Both the position numbers and the translations under genes were made by a program. This document shows, in pieces, positions 1 to 19,958 of a stretch of DNA of 64,000 nt (positions are counted from its first letter, which is position 1; every line of letters begins with the position of its first letter). The DNA is from Deuterostichococcus epilithicus (lineage: Eukaryota; Chlorophyta; Trebouxiophyceae; Prasiolales; Stichococcaceae): contig JAVTLE010000014.1 of assembly GCA_033439295.1 (NCBI GenBank), positions 558,001-622,000 of the forward strand. The letters are read 5' to 3'. Below the pieces are notes generated by a model. The model was not told where the DNA came from. It worked only from the letters and a program-made list of their open reading frames with translations, and ran no database searches.

Positions 1-1913
1 CTCAGACCACGCCCCAGCCCGAGGCCGGCTTCATAGTTCCGACACACCGCGCGCTCAATGCCACCTCCGCCTGTCGAGGCTCCCCAACTGGCGCCCTGCG
101 ACTTTGGATTGTTTTGCTGGGATTGCGCGCCCACACCTTTGCGCCGAGGCGGCCGCCGGCGGCCACGGGCGCGGGTTCTGCCGCCTCCAGCTCGTGCAGG
201 GCGCGCGCTGCGGCGGCCACGTCACCGTCCTCGCTGTGTGTCTGCTGCGTGTCCTCCGAGTGGTGGCCTGTGACATCACAATGCGGCCAGGATGTCAGCG
301 GGCAAGCATTGTGCAATGTTTCAGCTTCCTCGGGCGACGTTGCAGCCTTAGATGGCAGGGCTGGCATGTATGTGTAGCGCAATGTCATGCCCCCCTTTTG
401 CAACACTACCGTTTACGCCGGCATGTAGTGACCAGCTTGAAAGCCGCGCATGCGCACTGGGCCGGCTCCTGAGTTCACTTGCAGGTTGTGCATGTGCAGT
501 TGCGGTCGGGAGAGCGGCAGAATAAAGAGGCGCACGGCTGTGGCCGTAGCTGCTGCTAACGTTGTCGCTGGCGGCGTCCGTCGTGCTGCCCCGTGCAAAG
601 TACATGGGGTGGTGTCGGTCCTTCGGTTGCACCCTGCGCAGATACACACCAGCGAAGCCTCAAAGAGCTGCTCCTGGTCGTCTTCAGATGCTGATGCTGA
701 GAGGGGTCGCAGCACCTGCCAACGTGCACAAAGTCATAGCTGTGCAGCTTCAGCGTCGCATGGGAGCTGCAGTCACACGTACCCAATGCTGACGAGCATG
801 CGCGGCTTGTCGTTGGACTTGCATGCCGCCTCCAGCGCCGGCGTCACAGAGATCTCGAAGCTGTGCTGCACCTGCGTGACGGCCATGTCGGCGTCACCTC
901 AACGGGTCGACGCCACCCACATGTCGACCTCATAGGTCTGCCTGCTGTTCAGGCTGTCCGTCGTTTCTGCCATCCACAGGGACACGTTGAGCACCGCCCA
1001 TCCCAGCCAAGCCGGCAGAAGGCGCGACGCATTGCATGTCACAGCGGCTGCCGCACTTGCATCCGGCGCATGGTTCGAAATGGTGCAAGCACCTGGTCAT
1101 TGCCCAAGGCGGCAAACTCCGCGAGGTCGATGACCACGCGCCCGATGGGCTCCTTCTTCTTAGCTCCGCCAGCCTCCACCACGTTCAGCACCAGCCACTT
1201 TTTGGCGTAGCCGCCCTGAGGGTCCTGCAGTGGCGGCGGATTAAGCGGTCCAGCGCCGGCCAGCCAGACATGCTGCCTCGTGAGGCTGTTGCGAGGCGTT
1301 GCTGTGTCAACACTGCGGCTGCCGTCTGGACACAGAAACGGTGGCAGCGCTGCCACACAAGGGTCCACCTGCCTCCGCACTGGATGCTGTCCCGCCTCTG
1401 TCTGCCGCATGCGGCGGCAGCGGCTTGCTGATCGATTGGCAGACGTCTACGCGACACGTCATGATGGACAGGGCGCGGCAATTCGGCTGCCGCGGTTTTG
1501 CCACTACCCCGGTCTGGGGAACTCTACTTGCTGACTCGCAACGACTACATCGTCCGTCACTTCATACGGGCGTGCGGGTGCCAACGGCCAGGAAAGCATG
1601 CGCGAGGTGATGTGCAGGGAAGGGATTGCGCATCCTGATGCCATCAGGTGCGCAAGCCCGCACGCAGCGTCAAAGGAGGTGCTTGCACCTGGGTCAGCGT
1701 GCACGGCACGACGAGCGTCTCCTCGAACTCATAGAGCGCGAAGGTGCTCTTGATCGCCGGTCTGCAGGTGTCTGTGACGCCCTTGTGGCTGGTGCCACGC
1801 TCCCAGGCGACCGTCAGCGCGCCGGCTCGGCTTGGCCACGGCTCGATGGAGTGGATGTGAACCTGGAAGACGACCTCATTTTTGCCACCCTTTCTCTTGC
1901 CAAAGGGTGCCAT
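1..1913 (-). CDS. NT-C2 (EEIG1/EHBP1-type N-terminal C2) domain protein, 3' part cut by window edge
   Basis: The N-terminus starts at 1913 (MAPFGKRKGGKNEVVFQ) and codes a lipid-binding-type NT-C2 domain. Exon 1 is 1689-1913 (75 codons), exon 2 is 1093-1224 (44 codons) and exon 3 is 783-871; all join in phase. The domain shows the strand pattern VVFQVHIHSIEPWPSRAG, the FEETLVVPCTL segment and the family signature KKKEPIGRVVIDLAEFA near residue 100. A further exon at about 134-262 (SEDGDVAAAARALHELE) reads as linker. Plant proteins with this domain (PMI1/PMIR group) act in organelle or actin movement at membranes; that role here is inference. The C-terminal part lies left of the window. The region 260-780 may hold more exons that I could not place. 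The domain call is good; the specific orthologue is unknown. Confidence 0.72.
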
Positions 1914-2604
1914 GGCTGCGTGAACGTTGGGATGCTCAGCGCATGCTGCGGCGTCTCAGAAGTGCAGGCTGTTCGACACCATCGACTTCCAAGCTGGCAT
2001 CAATCGCAAGCTGCAGCCCAGCACGCTAGCACGGTTCTATACATGAGGGGTCTGCGTGATTGCAACGAAGAGAATGCGTAGGAAGCATCCGCGACATCGC
2101 TCGGGGCTTGGGATCGGTGGTTTTGAAGCGCGGAACAACGCGCGGGTACTGCAACAGCCGGCCCTCGCCTGCATGTCGGGCATGTAAACCCCCTGCTTCT
2201 CGCTGCAAAATTGATCGTCGCAAGCGCAGCAGAGTGATTCTGCAGACTCGCAAAGATGAACATAATTTCCTGTTGCGATCGCGCGGAGTTGCGCTATACG
2301 AAGCACAGTTGTAGTGCGGGCATTGACAATGTCAGTGCCCGCCGCATTACGACCTCTCTCACACACCAAAATGGGAGAACACCTCTCCGTGGCTGTCTAG
2401 GTAGCATGCTGCAAGCATGTTTGCCCTTTCCCTCGTCTGCAGACTGTCAAGGATAGCCAGTCAAAGCAAGTGACCTCGACATGCGGGCTGCGGCCCAGCC
2501 GAGCTCGGCAGAGTGCAGCGCCGTCGCAGCAGCCATCGAGGTGAGGGGGACCGCCTGCATCGACCATTCCACACGTCGTATTATATATCGATGAACGCGC
2601 GACC
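1914..2604. other. divergent intergenic region
   Basis: This 0.7-kb gap separates the starts of the minus-strand NT-C2 gene and the plus-strand C1orf74-like gene, so it should hold both promoters. I see no convincing ORF or repeat. A short AT-rich stretch (tattatatatcg) at 2578-2589, about 15 bases before the ATG at 2605, could be a core promoter element of the plus-strand gene. Confidence 0.45.
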
Positions 2605-5227
2605 ATGGCAACCTCACGATCGGTCGGCATCGTGCAGGCTGTGGTCAAGGGGTTGGGCCGCAAGGCACGGCCACCATGGCGCCGCGTGGCGCGCGACCTG
2701 CTGGCCGTGCTGTGCGGCCTGCGCCCCGCGGCGCTGCTGGACTACGCGGTCCTCGACCGGCGCCGGATGCTGGAGCTGGCTGCTGCAGCAAGAGCCGCCG
2801 CCGGGCCGGGAGGTACAAGCCATAGCGAGAGAGTCACTGAGGGCGATGATGTGGTTGATGCTCACACACCAAAACTGCAGCTTGAATGGGTTTCAGCGAG
2901 GCCGTCGACCCAGAGGCACAGCCTGCTCTGATGCAGGTGTGCACTTGGTGACAGCGGAGCACGATGGCACAGGCTACTTCCTGCATGCCTCGTGGCTGCT
3001 GCAGCGGCTGGAGGCGGGCGCCGCCGCAGCATGTCCCCCAGCCGGCGCACGGGCAGACAGCAGCTGCTCAGCCAGCGACAGCGGATGGTCCGAGGGCGGT
3101 GCAGCGAATGTGGTGCATCGCAGCTACGCCGCCGCAGCTGCAGAGCAGCAGGAAGCAGCGCCAACAATGGCAGGGCCCTCAAGTACCGCAGCCGTGGCAC
3201 CGCCAACTGCGGTCGCGCCGCCAAAGCGCGCAGCTCGGACGCCGCGGCCGCTTGCAGCGCCCGCCGCTCCCGCTACCGGCCCGCTCCCGCCGCTTGAGCG
3301 CGTCGCAGCCGCGGCAAGCCACGCCGAGCCACCAGCGCATTTTGCAGCGCTCTCCCGATTGCAGGCAGCCGTATACGCGGAGGAAGCTGGCTTCAGCGAG
3401 GACGCTTACAGCGGCTTTTCCCGTGAGCTGGCGGGCGACGTCATCAAGTTCCACCTCATGCACAGCAACAATTACAACATCGAGGGGTCACTGGCGCTGC
3501 ACTCGGACGGCAGCCTGGCTGTCCACGTTTTGGGCGAGCGGCTGCCCCTGCGTAAGTGTCAGGTGATGGCAGATGTGCAGGCGGCTCTGCGGCTTCTCAA
3601 AGCCGCAGTGGCAAGCGCTCGTCGGCAGGCAGCTGGCACGGACGACGAGCCGGAATATCGTGTTGGCGAGGCCCACAACCAGCTACAGCGCCATGCGCAG
3701 GGGCAGCACCCGCGCCTAATCGTGTGCGAGCGCTGTGGGCCAGGCGGCGGCTCGCTGGCACGGTGGGCGTCAGCTGAGGAGCAGCAGGTGGGCTTGAGGA
3801 AGATAAGAACCCGAGCGAATAGCAGGCTCATGCATGCCGTGGTCGGCTGATGAGCTTTTGCTCGGCCTGTGCATAGCACCATGATTTCCCCGAGTTGTTC
3901 GTAAGTTGTTTGCCACTTCGAGCTGCGCAGCTCACCTGCGTGATATATAGGGCGCATTCTTAAATGGCTGCTGTCCCTGTTGAAGAGCAGAACACAGATG
4001 CTCAGAGCAGAATGTGTGCATGACCCAGGCAGTGCAAGCCGCGCTGCAGCCGCTGAGGCGCCAGCTACAGGATGCGCTTGACGCTCTGCGCCGGGTGCCA
4101 CCGGCGGCAGCTGATGAGCACGCTGCCGCAAGCTTCTCTGCCATCCCAGCAGAGGCGCCGGCTAGCCACCTGCTGCTGGACTCCGTCGCTGGGCTGCCGC
4201 GGCTGCCGACGCTGAACGGCTGGCTGCTGGGCTACCCTGTGACTTACCTGGTGAGATCACCTTAGCACCACACAAATGCAGAGAGCAGTCACTTGGCGCT
4301 CGGGTGCAACACTCGACCTGGCGACAACCTTGGCAATGCCCTCCCCGTACCGGCGCAGACATGAACAGGGATGTGCCACAGTGTAGATTGGGGCAAGGGC
4401 TTCTTCACAAATTTGCGATGAGAACTCGATCGAGGGCCTGCGCAGTAAGGTAAATGACAAGACGTCCTGGCTCTCTTACGCCAGGTGCGCAGCATGGAGG
4501 AGGCGAATCTCGCATCGAGGCACCTGTCGGCATCGCCGCTGCTGCTGTGCGAAGCGTTTGTGGACTGTCGTATTGTTGGCCTAAGCGCCCAGGTCGGCAC
4601 AACTGCTGCTGCCTCCTTCCTGCTGCCTTGCATACACGGCAGGAGCAGCCTGAGGTGATCAACATGCAGTGTGTCACCTGCTGTGCAACTTTGCCGCTGC
4701 TTTGCCGGTCAAAGTGCAGCGCGCTTTAGCATGCCCAGCCGGCTGCCGCCCTTGTGACTCCGAGGCTGCGGGTTTGCGTGCGGAATTCACAGATAACGGA
4801 GATCTAGGATGCGGACCTGTGCTTGGTACTGCAGGGCAACGGCGCCGCCGCAGCGAGCAGCCAAGGGCGCGGCGCAGCCGGCAATGCGGCACGCGATGCG
4901 CTGTTCACGTTCACCGTCCCGGCCAGCATGAGCAATGCCGCAGGTGGGCACAGTCACTGCCGCAGGAGGCACGTGATGACATCTCTTGGGACAGCACGCG
5001 GAACTGGCCGTGCCCTTCGCCAGCAGTGCAGTTGCGCACAAGCTTACACCGCCCCTCCACGCCTCACTTTGGCTATCATGCGTGGTGCAGACCTCACGTC
5101 CAGCAGTTGGCTGCCGCCAGGGTCGGCGGGTGGCACTCTCAGCAGCGGCTGCAGCACCAGCTCCGCCCCGTGGTCTGCCGTCCGCCAGACTGTACGCTCC
5201 ATGGAGCCGCGTGCCGTGTCACTGTGA
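2605..5227 (+). CDS. C1orf74/UPF0739-like protein (DUF4504 candidate)
   Basis: Six exons join in consistent phase: 2605-2812, 2937-3551, 4006-4250, 4485-4592, 4808-4943 and 5091-5227, giving about 482 aa. The region around exons 3-4 has LLLDSVAGLPRLPTLNGW followed by LLGYPVTYL, the signature I associate with the C1orf74 family (a cytosolic protein of unknown function). Exon 2 holds a long Ala/Pro-rich linker and then a conserved-looking block (AGDVIKFHLMHSNNYNIEG). The last exon (DLTSSSWLPPGSAGG) is the least certain and was chosen for phase and an in-frame stop. The gene is divergent from the NT-C2 gene and convergent with the gene at 6501. No function is known; the family name is moderately sure. 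Confidence 0.62.
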
Positions 5228-6500
5228 AGAGCTCTACAGCTGCGCACAGGTGTGTCCGTGCGTGCCTTGCTGGCCGAAGTTGGCGTAGCCGGATGCGGCT
5301 GTGCTTTGTTGCCGGGGCAGAAGCATGACCTGTGACCTGTTGTCCGGGGTCGCGAGAGAGTGCAGCCGAGTAGCTTCCGCCCTCACGGTGGCGAGCCCAT
5401 GGCCGCACGCTGCGCAGGAACATGGCAAACCATCAATGAGCGACAAGGCTGCGCACGCAAACCACGTCCACTAGCGTCCGGCAAGATGCAGGTGCAGGCT
5501 CCCACAATCGCACCCATGGGTGATATTTTGGACACAAGGAGAGCCGCGGCGCATCCCATGTGCAGACCAGCAAGCATGACCAGGGCGTGCTGCGGCGCGT
5601 GCACAGCATTTGCATCAGAGAATGCAGTGCATCAACCCTGTCGCAGAGGTCTAAAGTTTACATTATGCAGAGGACCCTCCAACCACTGGGGCACCGCTGG
5701 ACGTCAGTTGTCGAGCTGGAAGCTGGACGTCAGTCCAGCGCCATATGATCGTGGCGTGTTAATGCTGTACAGATACAATACGACAGAATGCACATCAGCA
5801 TCTCTGCTTTCTCTTTGAAGTGTACACATCGAACCACAGCCGCTCGACTCATCAGCGGGATATCTGCTGGAATAATACTGCCAGGAATTTGCTAGCAGAT
5901 AAGCAACTTGTTGTTGTACGTGTGAGCTCACGTCGTCACATCACATGTTCTGACCAACGTGCTAGACGGTGCCAGCCTCACATAAGAATCCATAAAGTCA
6001 AGGCTGCGCACCAACACGCAATTCAATACTAGAAGTCCACACCATGATGCAACCAATCGATGGTGCACACGCCATGGTGCAGCCCACATGCCACTGAACC
6101 CATCTACAACCGATTGAACAGCGCGACTTGCACCAGCTCCAGTACCAGGCGCACAGTGCTGCAGCCTTGTCCGCAGCCCGAACGCTGATTTGGCCATGCC
6201 GCAACAATGAGCCCCTGTCATTGCCCCTCGTGCAGAAGTCAGCCCCTCGTACATATGTTACAAGCAATCAGAGGGCTCCACACAGCTTCCATGGAAGCGA
6301 AGCCCGGAGAGAGGGGATGCCCGCACGAACGCATCCCCTCTCTGAAGCGCACGCGATTCCGCGCATGCTTCCCGCTTCTCAGCGCCACAGCGCGCAGCAC
6401 AGGTCGCGACTCCTGCCACCAGGCTCGCATTCCGCAGTCTCGTTGACACGCTCTCTGCTCTCTCCGACCTGCCGCGAGGCACAGGCGGCCCGCCCGCCTC
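5228..6500. other. convergent intergenic region, no gene seen
   Basis: This holds the 3' ends of two converging genes. No ORF here resembles a protein or joins into a phased model. A complementary TGTAA (ttaca at 6258-6262) lies about 240 bases downstream of the minus-strand stop. A near-palindrome surrounds 6300-6345 (gagaggggatgc ... gcatcccctctc) and could form a hairpin. Confidence 0.4.
6258..6262 (-). terminator. TGTAA polyadenylation-type motif for the gene at 6501-7951
   Basis: The plus strand reads ttaca, so the sense strand of the upstream gene reads TGTAA, the chlorophyte polyadenylation signal. It lies 240 bases beyond the stop. A five-base motif is weak evidence alone. Confidence 0.35.
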
Positions 6501-7951
6501 TCATACCCATGCATCCACGTCCGCAGTGGGGTCGTGCAGCAGGCTGTCGCAGAACCAGACGCCGTCCTTCCGGCCGCCGCACCGCTGCGACATGGTGAAC
6601 TCGAAAACGCCGCGGCCGCCGCTGGCTCCGGTCACCGCCACGCGCTGCGCCCACCGCGCGTCGCTGAGCTGCGCGGTAGGAAGGGAGGGACAGAAATGCT
6701 CAAGCGCCGAGGGCTGCAGGCAAGGGTGACACACCCGTGGGCGACAAAGTCGTGCCGGCACGCGCTGCCCCGTATCGCTGCCCCTCAGTGCTGCCGATGT
6801 CCTCAATGCAGAAAAACCGATCGTCTTGGCTGTCCGTAGCACGGAGTGGGCCCGTGTGCTGACCGGCAACCACCACATTGATCTTGCGGGATAAAGACAC
6901 CAAGCACACACCTGCAGCGAGCTGGTGATCGTGCTTTCCACGTGGTCCAGCAGCAGGCCGAAGGGCGGCTCATTGAATCCCCAGCGAAAAAGCTCGAATC
7001 GTCCCAAGTCCTGCTTCCGCCTGCCGCACAGATCATCGCACCCGAGGCTGAGTGTGATGCAAGGCGTGCAAAGAACACGTAACAGCTCGGAAGTGCAGAG
7101 GTGCCACAGGTGTCGCGCGCAAGTACGCCCTGATCCTTGCGGCGGCAGCGGATCCCAGTGTTGACCGGATCCCAGTAGGTTCGTACAGGGACAGCAGCGG
7201 GACAGGTGGCGCCCAGAGGTTCACTGAGCAAAGGGCTGCGGCGCACCCGAAGTAGCTCGATATCGTGCAGGACGACAGCAGGTCGATGTTGGCGAAGCGG
7301 TACAGCACCTCCACCCCAAAGTCCTTATGCGGGTGGTTGTTCTGTCTGAGCGCCTGCGTGAAGCGCGGCGCCGCGCTGTTGGTGCGGAAGTGGAATCAGC
7401 AGCTCAAGCGACACAAGTCTCCCGGTGCTGCATGCGGAAATGTTCGAAGCAGGTGCAATCGGACTCCGTGGGCGAGAATGTTCATCCTGCGCTTCAGACA
7501 CATGTACCCCTCCCTGGCACCCTCCACGCTACCGTTCAACGCTCTTCGCGGGCTCCTGATGGCGCCCTCGCGTCACCCTCACCTGCAGCTGCACCTGGAC
7601 CGCCTCCTCGCGGCTTAGCCAGTAGTCCGGCCAATTCACGCGTAGCCGCTTCGCCGGGATGTACCCAGCATTGGTCGGCACGCCATCACTGCCCGCGACA
7701 GAAGTGGCACAGCAGCGTAGGCTGCGCCGTCTACGCTGCGGGCTGCAGCAGGAGGCTCTATATACAGCATGTGTTTGCCTACGTCCGCACCCCCTGTGCT
7801 GCGGGCACGCACAGGACCGCCATGTGCGTGTCTGCATCCCTTTGACCTGGATAGAACCAAACTCAGAAGCCTGCAATGCGCAAGACTGGCCGACTCGAAC
7901 ACAACAAAAATGAGACGGCTTCGCAACTGGTTTTGAACGCAGATTGGACAT
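6501..7951 (-). CDS. conserved plant/algal protein, paralogue A (likely plastid or unknown location)
   Basis: Four exons join in phase: 7583-7951, 7247-7353, 6912-7020 and 6501-6668 (250 aa, stop at 6501-6503). Conserved blocks in order are WLSREEAVQVQLQ, ALRQNNHPHKDFGVEVLYRF, YFGRKQDLGRFELFR, STITSSLQ, ARWAQRVAV and SQRCGGRKDGVWFCDSLL. The same blocks occur in the gene at 49681-51121, so the two are paralogues with shared intron positions. I recognise the pattern from plant genomes but cannot give a family name or function. The N-terminus is rich in Arg, Ser and Cys and could be a transit peptide. The start at 7951 is the first Met of the open frame and is uncertain. It is divergent from SEC23. 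Confidence 0.7.
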
Positions 7952-16237
<8,286 letters not shown>

Positions 16238-17356
16238 TGTGGTGAGACCCGCAACAGCAAAGGCTGCCGCCCGGCACCCGCTGCCGCCATATGTAAGGCA
16301 GGGCTTCGAAAGTTGTAAAACAATTCGGCTAGGCTGTTGGCAATTGATGCTGATGCTTGACTCACTGTCCTCATGGAGTCATGCTGGTGATAGCTCGTCT
16401 AGGCGTCCATTGCCCATCATTGCGCCTAGTAAACGAGCTTCAGCACCGAATCTTTTGGATATGGCCGACGCACCCATGCATGAAGTCAATGCAAACATGG
16501 ACCGGGGGGGCACTTCTATATACGTGAGTCGCCAACTGAAGCTGCACTCTTCGTTCACATTCAGGATTTGTATAACAGGCAATATGAACGGCAGCTGATA
16601 CAGTAATCAGGGGATCAACCTGACCACTAACAGCGTATCGTCATTCGCAAGCGTTTGCACACGGATAAACTCACGAATGTGGGTGCGAAGCGTCGGTGTG
16701 TGCGGCAGGGCGGGCGTGGAGGGCGGACGGCTCAGGGTCCGTCGCGACCGATCGAAAGCACCGAAAACCAGGTATAACAGAACGGGTGTTTATGTGCTAA
16801 GAGTCTCGACTTCGCTGTATGATTGTATGCTCGAAGGATTTACAGAGGTGCCAAGTCTGCAAGTTGCGAAGTCCCGTATAGGTTCAGCAGGTCAGCATGA
16901 ACGTTCGTACAGACAACATGCGTCAGATCTTAGAAAGATCTGACACGAGCGAATCTAGGAAAAGGCCAAGGAAGGCTGTTCTACTACAATTTGCATGTCC
17001 AAAACATCGTCTTGAGTATTGTTCGCACCCAGCGATCGAGCCTGAACAACGTGGGACCCCCATTTGGAGCGATCAGGAGCGGTGGGCGCAGGCAGTGCTG
17101 AGATAACGCACATATACTTGGACTCCGCTATCCTGGGCACAGAGCTTGCGCCTACAAGGGTACATGGTTATGTCATAAGTACGGTGTGAATGCCGTACAT
17201 TACGTAAATGTTACATGGACAAAAATTGAACATGTTGTGCATCCTTGGAGGATTCCAAGCGAATCAGGGCGACACAAGTGCCTTGCGCTCCCGCCAGTCG
17301 CTTTAAAGATCAATCTGTAGAAGTACAACCGTGACTGGTCTGCTGCCCTTCGCTTC
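16238..17356. other. SEC23 3' UTR and intergenic region
   Basis: Apart from the SEC23 polyadenylation motifs this 1.1 kb is lower in GC than the genes around it. It holds no ORF that resembles a protein. The last few hundred bases should be the promoter and 5' UTR of the gene at 17357. Confidence 0.4.
16292..16318 (+). terminator. two TGTAA polyadenylation-type motifs after SEC23
   Basis: TGTAA occurs at 16292-16296 and 16314-16318, 55-81 bases past the SEC23 stop. That fits the chlorophyte signal and a short 3' UTR. Confidence 0.5.
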
Positions 17357-18776
17357 ATGACCTCCGAGGGTGCAGTAGCTGAGGCTGAGCGGGCTCCGGC
17401 TGAGGCTGACGCTGAGGTGGCTACGGCTGAGGCTGCTCAGGAGGAAGGCAGACAGATACTGGACGACCTACAGCGCAGCTTACGTGCGTTGTCCACATAT
17501 GCAGACGGCAGGATTGGTCAAAAACAGGCAGTGCAAAATTGCAAAACACTGAAAGACAGGTTGGAGGACCTCAATAAGGTTTCAGGCCTCGTTAAGATGT
17601 TTGCGGGGATCATCCCGCCACCAGGTGCTGCCTCTGTGATATAAAATTGATTCTGCTTTACGTTGTGAGGCTGCTACGGATGCTCATACTCAATGTGGCT
17701 CGCAGCAGTCAACAAGTCTGTCTAGTCACTACCGCCCAGCAATAACTCCGCATGGTGTCACCGCCGGACCATACAGACGTCTACGCCGACGTTGTTGCAC
17801 CGCAGGCGGGTCCATTGTGTCGGAGGTCGCTGAGCTGACCACCCGTGCCGTGGATCTGGCTCTGCAGCATCTGGACAACGAGCTAGCCTACCTGAAGCTG
17901 GCGAAGAAGATGACGTGGGTCCTGCGGCTGCTGTTCGAGCACAGGGACGGCGTCACAGATACAAGTGTGTGGGTGTGCGAGCGCCAAATCAAGCAGCTAG
18001 GCTTTCTTGCATGCGCTTCCATGATGCAGGGGGTGGCTTCATGGCGCAACCCTCAGCCACCAATCACGGATGAGGTAACGATTGTGGCGTGCAGACGTCA
18101 TCGTCACCGCGTACATATTGGATGAGGCCGGAACGGTTTGCAAAGAGATTGCGGCGCTGCTGCCCAAAGACAGCTCAGAGAACTTCACTTGCCCTGCGTG
18201 GGCCGCCTGTGCCGCGCCGCTGGCGGCCAAGTCGCTGTGGGCCTGGGGCCGCGTCGCTGCATGCTGGAAAGCGTCAGACACCAAGCAGATCCTACAGGTG
18301 GGAATGAGGCCCGAGGGGCAACAAGCCCATCAGCTCGCAACACAGAGTTACAGCTGCTGCGTTAGCTTAAAGCATTGATCACGGCTGCTGCCGTGCTTGC
18401 TCATGGCACAGCATATATTGAGCTGCTGCCGCACTCTGCATGAGCATGGCGGGGCTATGGCATTGGTGGCTGTCTCGGATTCCGTGGCTCTGCTTGGGTG
18501 ACAAGCCGGTGCTTGCATCTGCAACCGCAGGATCGGGATGCGAGCTTGCAGCGCCTGATTGCCGACATGCAGCTTCAAGTGGTCATGATCACAGGTTCCA
18601 GGGTTGCGGCTCTGGAGGCTGCGTTCAGACTCAATTCTCACCCCGTCCAGGTCCAGGCATTAGATGGGCGGAACCTGTTGGCGGCAGCCTATCCTGCCAA
18701 TGGTGCTGACATAAAAAGACAGCTCGAGCGAGAGCAACAGAAGCTCACGAATCTGTGCAAGTTTCTCGCGGTATGA
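17357..18776 (+). CDS. unknown protein with acidic Ala/Glu-rich N-terminus
   Basis: Four exons join in phase: 17357-17624, 17806-17964, 18095-18297 and 18531-18776, giving 291 aa and a stop at the end of the last exon. Residues 1-40 are rich in Ala and Glu (AEADAEVATAEAAQEEG). Residues 40-90 look helical or coiled-coil (ILDDLQRSLRALSTYA, LKDRLEDLNKVSGLVKMF). Later segments are helical (AVDLALQHLDNELAYLKLAK, EAGTVCKEIAALLPK), with a charged C-terminus (DIKRQLEREQQKLTNLCKFL). I recognise no family or catalytic motif. Codon use is less GC-rich than in the neighbours. The phase agreement across three introns is the main support; the first Met could lie further upstream. Confidence 0.6.
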
Positions 18777-19958
18777 CTAAGTGCCACATCAGCCAAGGTA
18801 TTGCAGTTTGATGAGGTATTGCGGTTTGATGAGCTTCAATGCTGCACTACCATGCATGGCGAGTGAGTAGCAAACCTATTTTGCCACCGGCATTCAATCT
18901 GATGACTTGAGATCAGCTGCGGGACCCTATGGTTCAGAACTTGAGGTATGGCACTGCCATTCATATGCTTTTCTGTGTTCTGTGATGTATCGTCTTGTGG
19001 TTTTAATTATACTATTGGACCTTTCAGAAGGGTCACTTGATCATGCATAACAGCAGGTTGTCCATGACAGATAGAGGGATCAGGTATGCCTGTGCGCCTG
19101 CCAGTTGATACCGCCTGCCGGCGGCACCTCAGCGGTAAACGTTCAGGCTGGACTTGAAGCACCAGTCCAGCAGCGGGCGCGGCCTTTGCAGCACCCCCGT
19201 CAGCTTCACTGTCCCGCCCATATGTTTGTTGCGCAGCAACGACCCAGAGGACTTATCGTCAACTGCAGTGCGCACACAGAGACCGCTCGGAATTCTTCGA
19301 TCGGCAGGAAGACATTATTCAGTGCGTTTTTCGAATCCCACATTGTCATTCCGTAATGCTGGTGTCAGTATATGCCCAGAAAAGGCTTGCTCCGTACCCT
19401 ACAGCGCCGTACGTGTCTTCGAAGACGACGAGGGTCATGGTCCTGCCCTGATACATGCCTCTGATGGTTACGGCCCGCCCTTGTGGACTGGCACAGCCCC
19501 TCATCACGGCACAACATCAGTCCTCAGGCCACGGTTGCATCTGACGTCCCATCAACAGGAAAACACAAAGCTTTGCAAGTGCATGTTGCAAATGTGTGCG
19601 GGCGCGTTATCACGACAAACGCCTGTCAGGAGGCCGCGCTGCTAGTAACGCAGTTGGCATAATGCCAACGGCAGAACTCACACCTGCTAGCCGAAGCGAG
19701 AGCTTGTTGTAGCTGGCTCCAGTGAGCCAAGGGACCGCTGGCGCGCTGTGCGGCAGCAGCAGCAGTATGCGTCTCCGTCGTGGGATGATGCACATGTCGA
19801 GAATGGTTTTGCGCCTCCAGTCTGGGTTGCGTACCAGCACTGGCACTACGAGATTACCTGCGCATGATATAGGGCAGCAGGAATCAGTCCTTGTCCACCT
19901 TGCCGAACTGCAAGCAACTAAGGCCGCAGCCAGGGCGTTGGTTTACGGATGCAGCAAC
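18777..19958. other. intergenic region with possible 3' exons of the minus-strand gene
   Basis: An 18-base unit ending in tttgatga is duplicated in tandem at 18797-18832. On the minus strand three stretches look coding and could be downstream exons of the secreted-protein gene: 19690-19870 (VLVRNPDWRRKTILDMC), 19400-19520 (GRAVTIRGMYQGRTMTL) and about 19128-19290 (MGGTVKLTGVLQRPRPLL, ending in TGA). I could not join them in phase, so they are not in the model. Confidence 0.35.

Noticed and set aside
2513-3850. Whole 445-codon plus-strand frame as one exon
   Set aside because: Only 2937-3551 fits the gene model; a strong GTAAGT donor at 3552 and a better first exon at 2605 in another frame were preferred.
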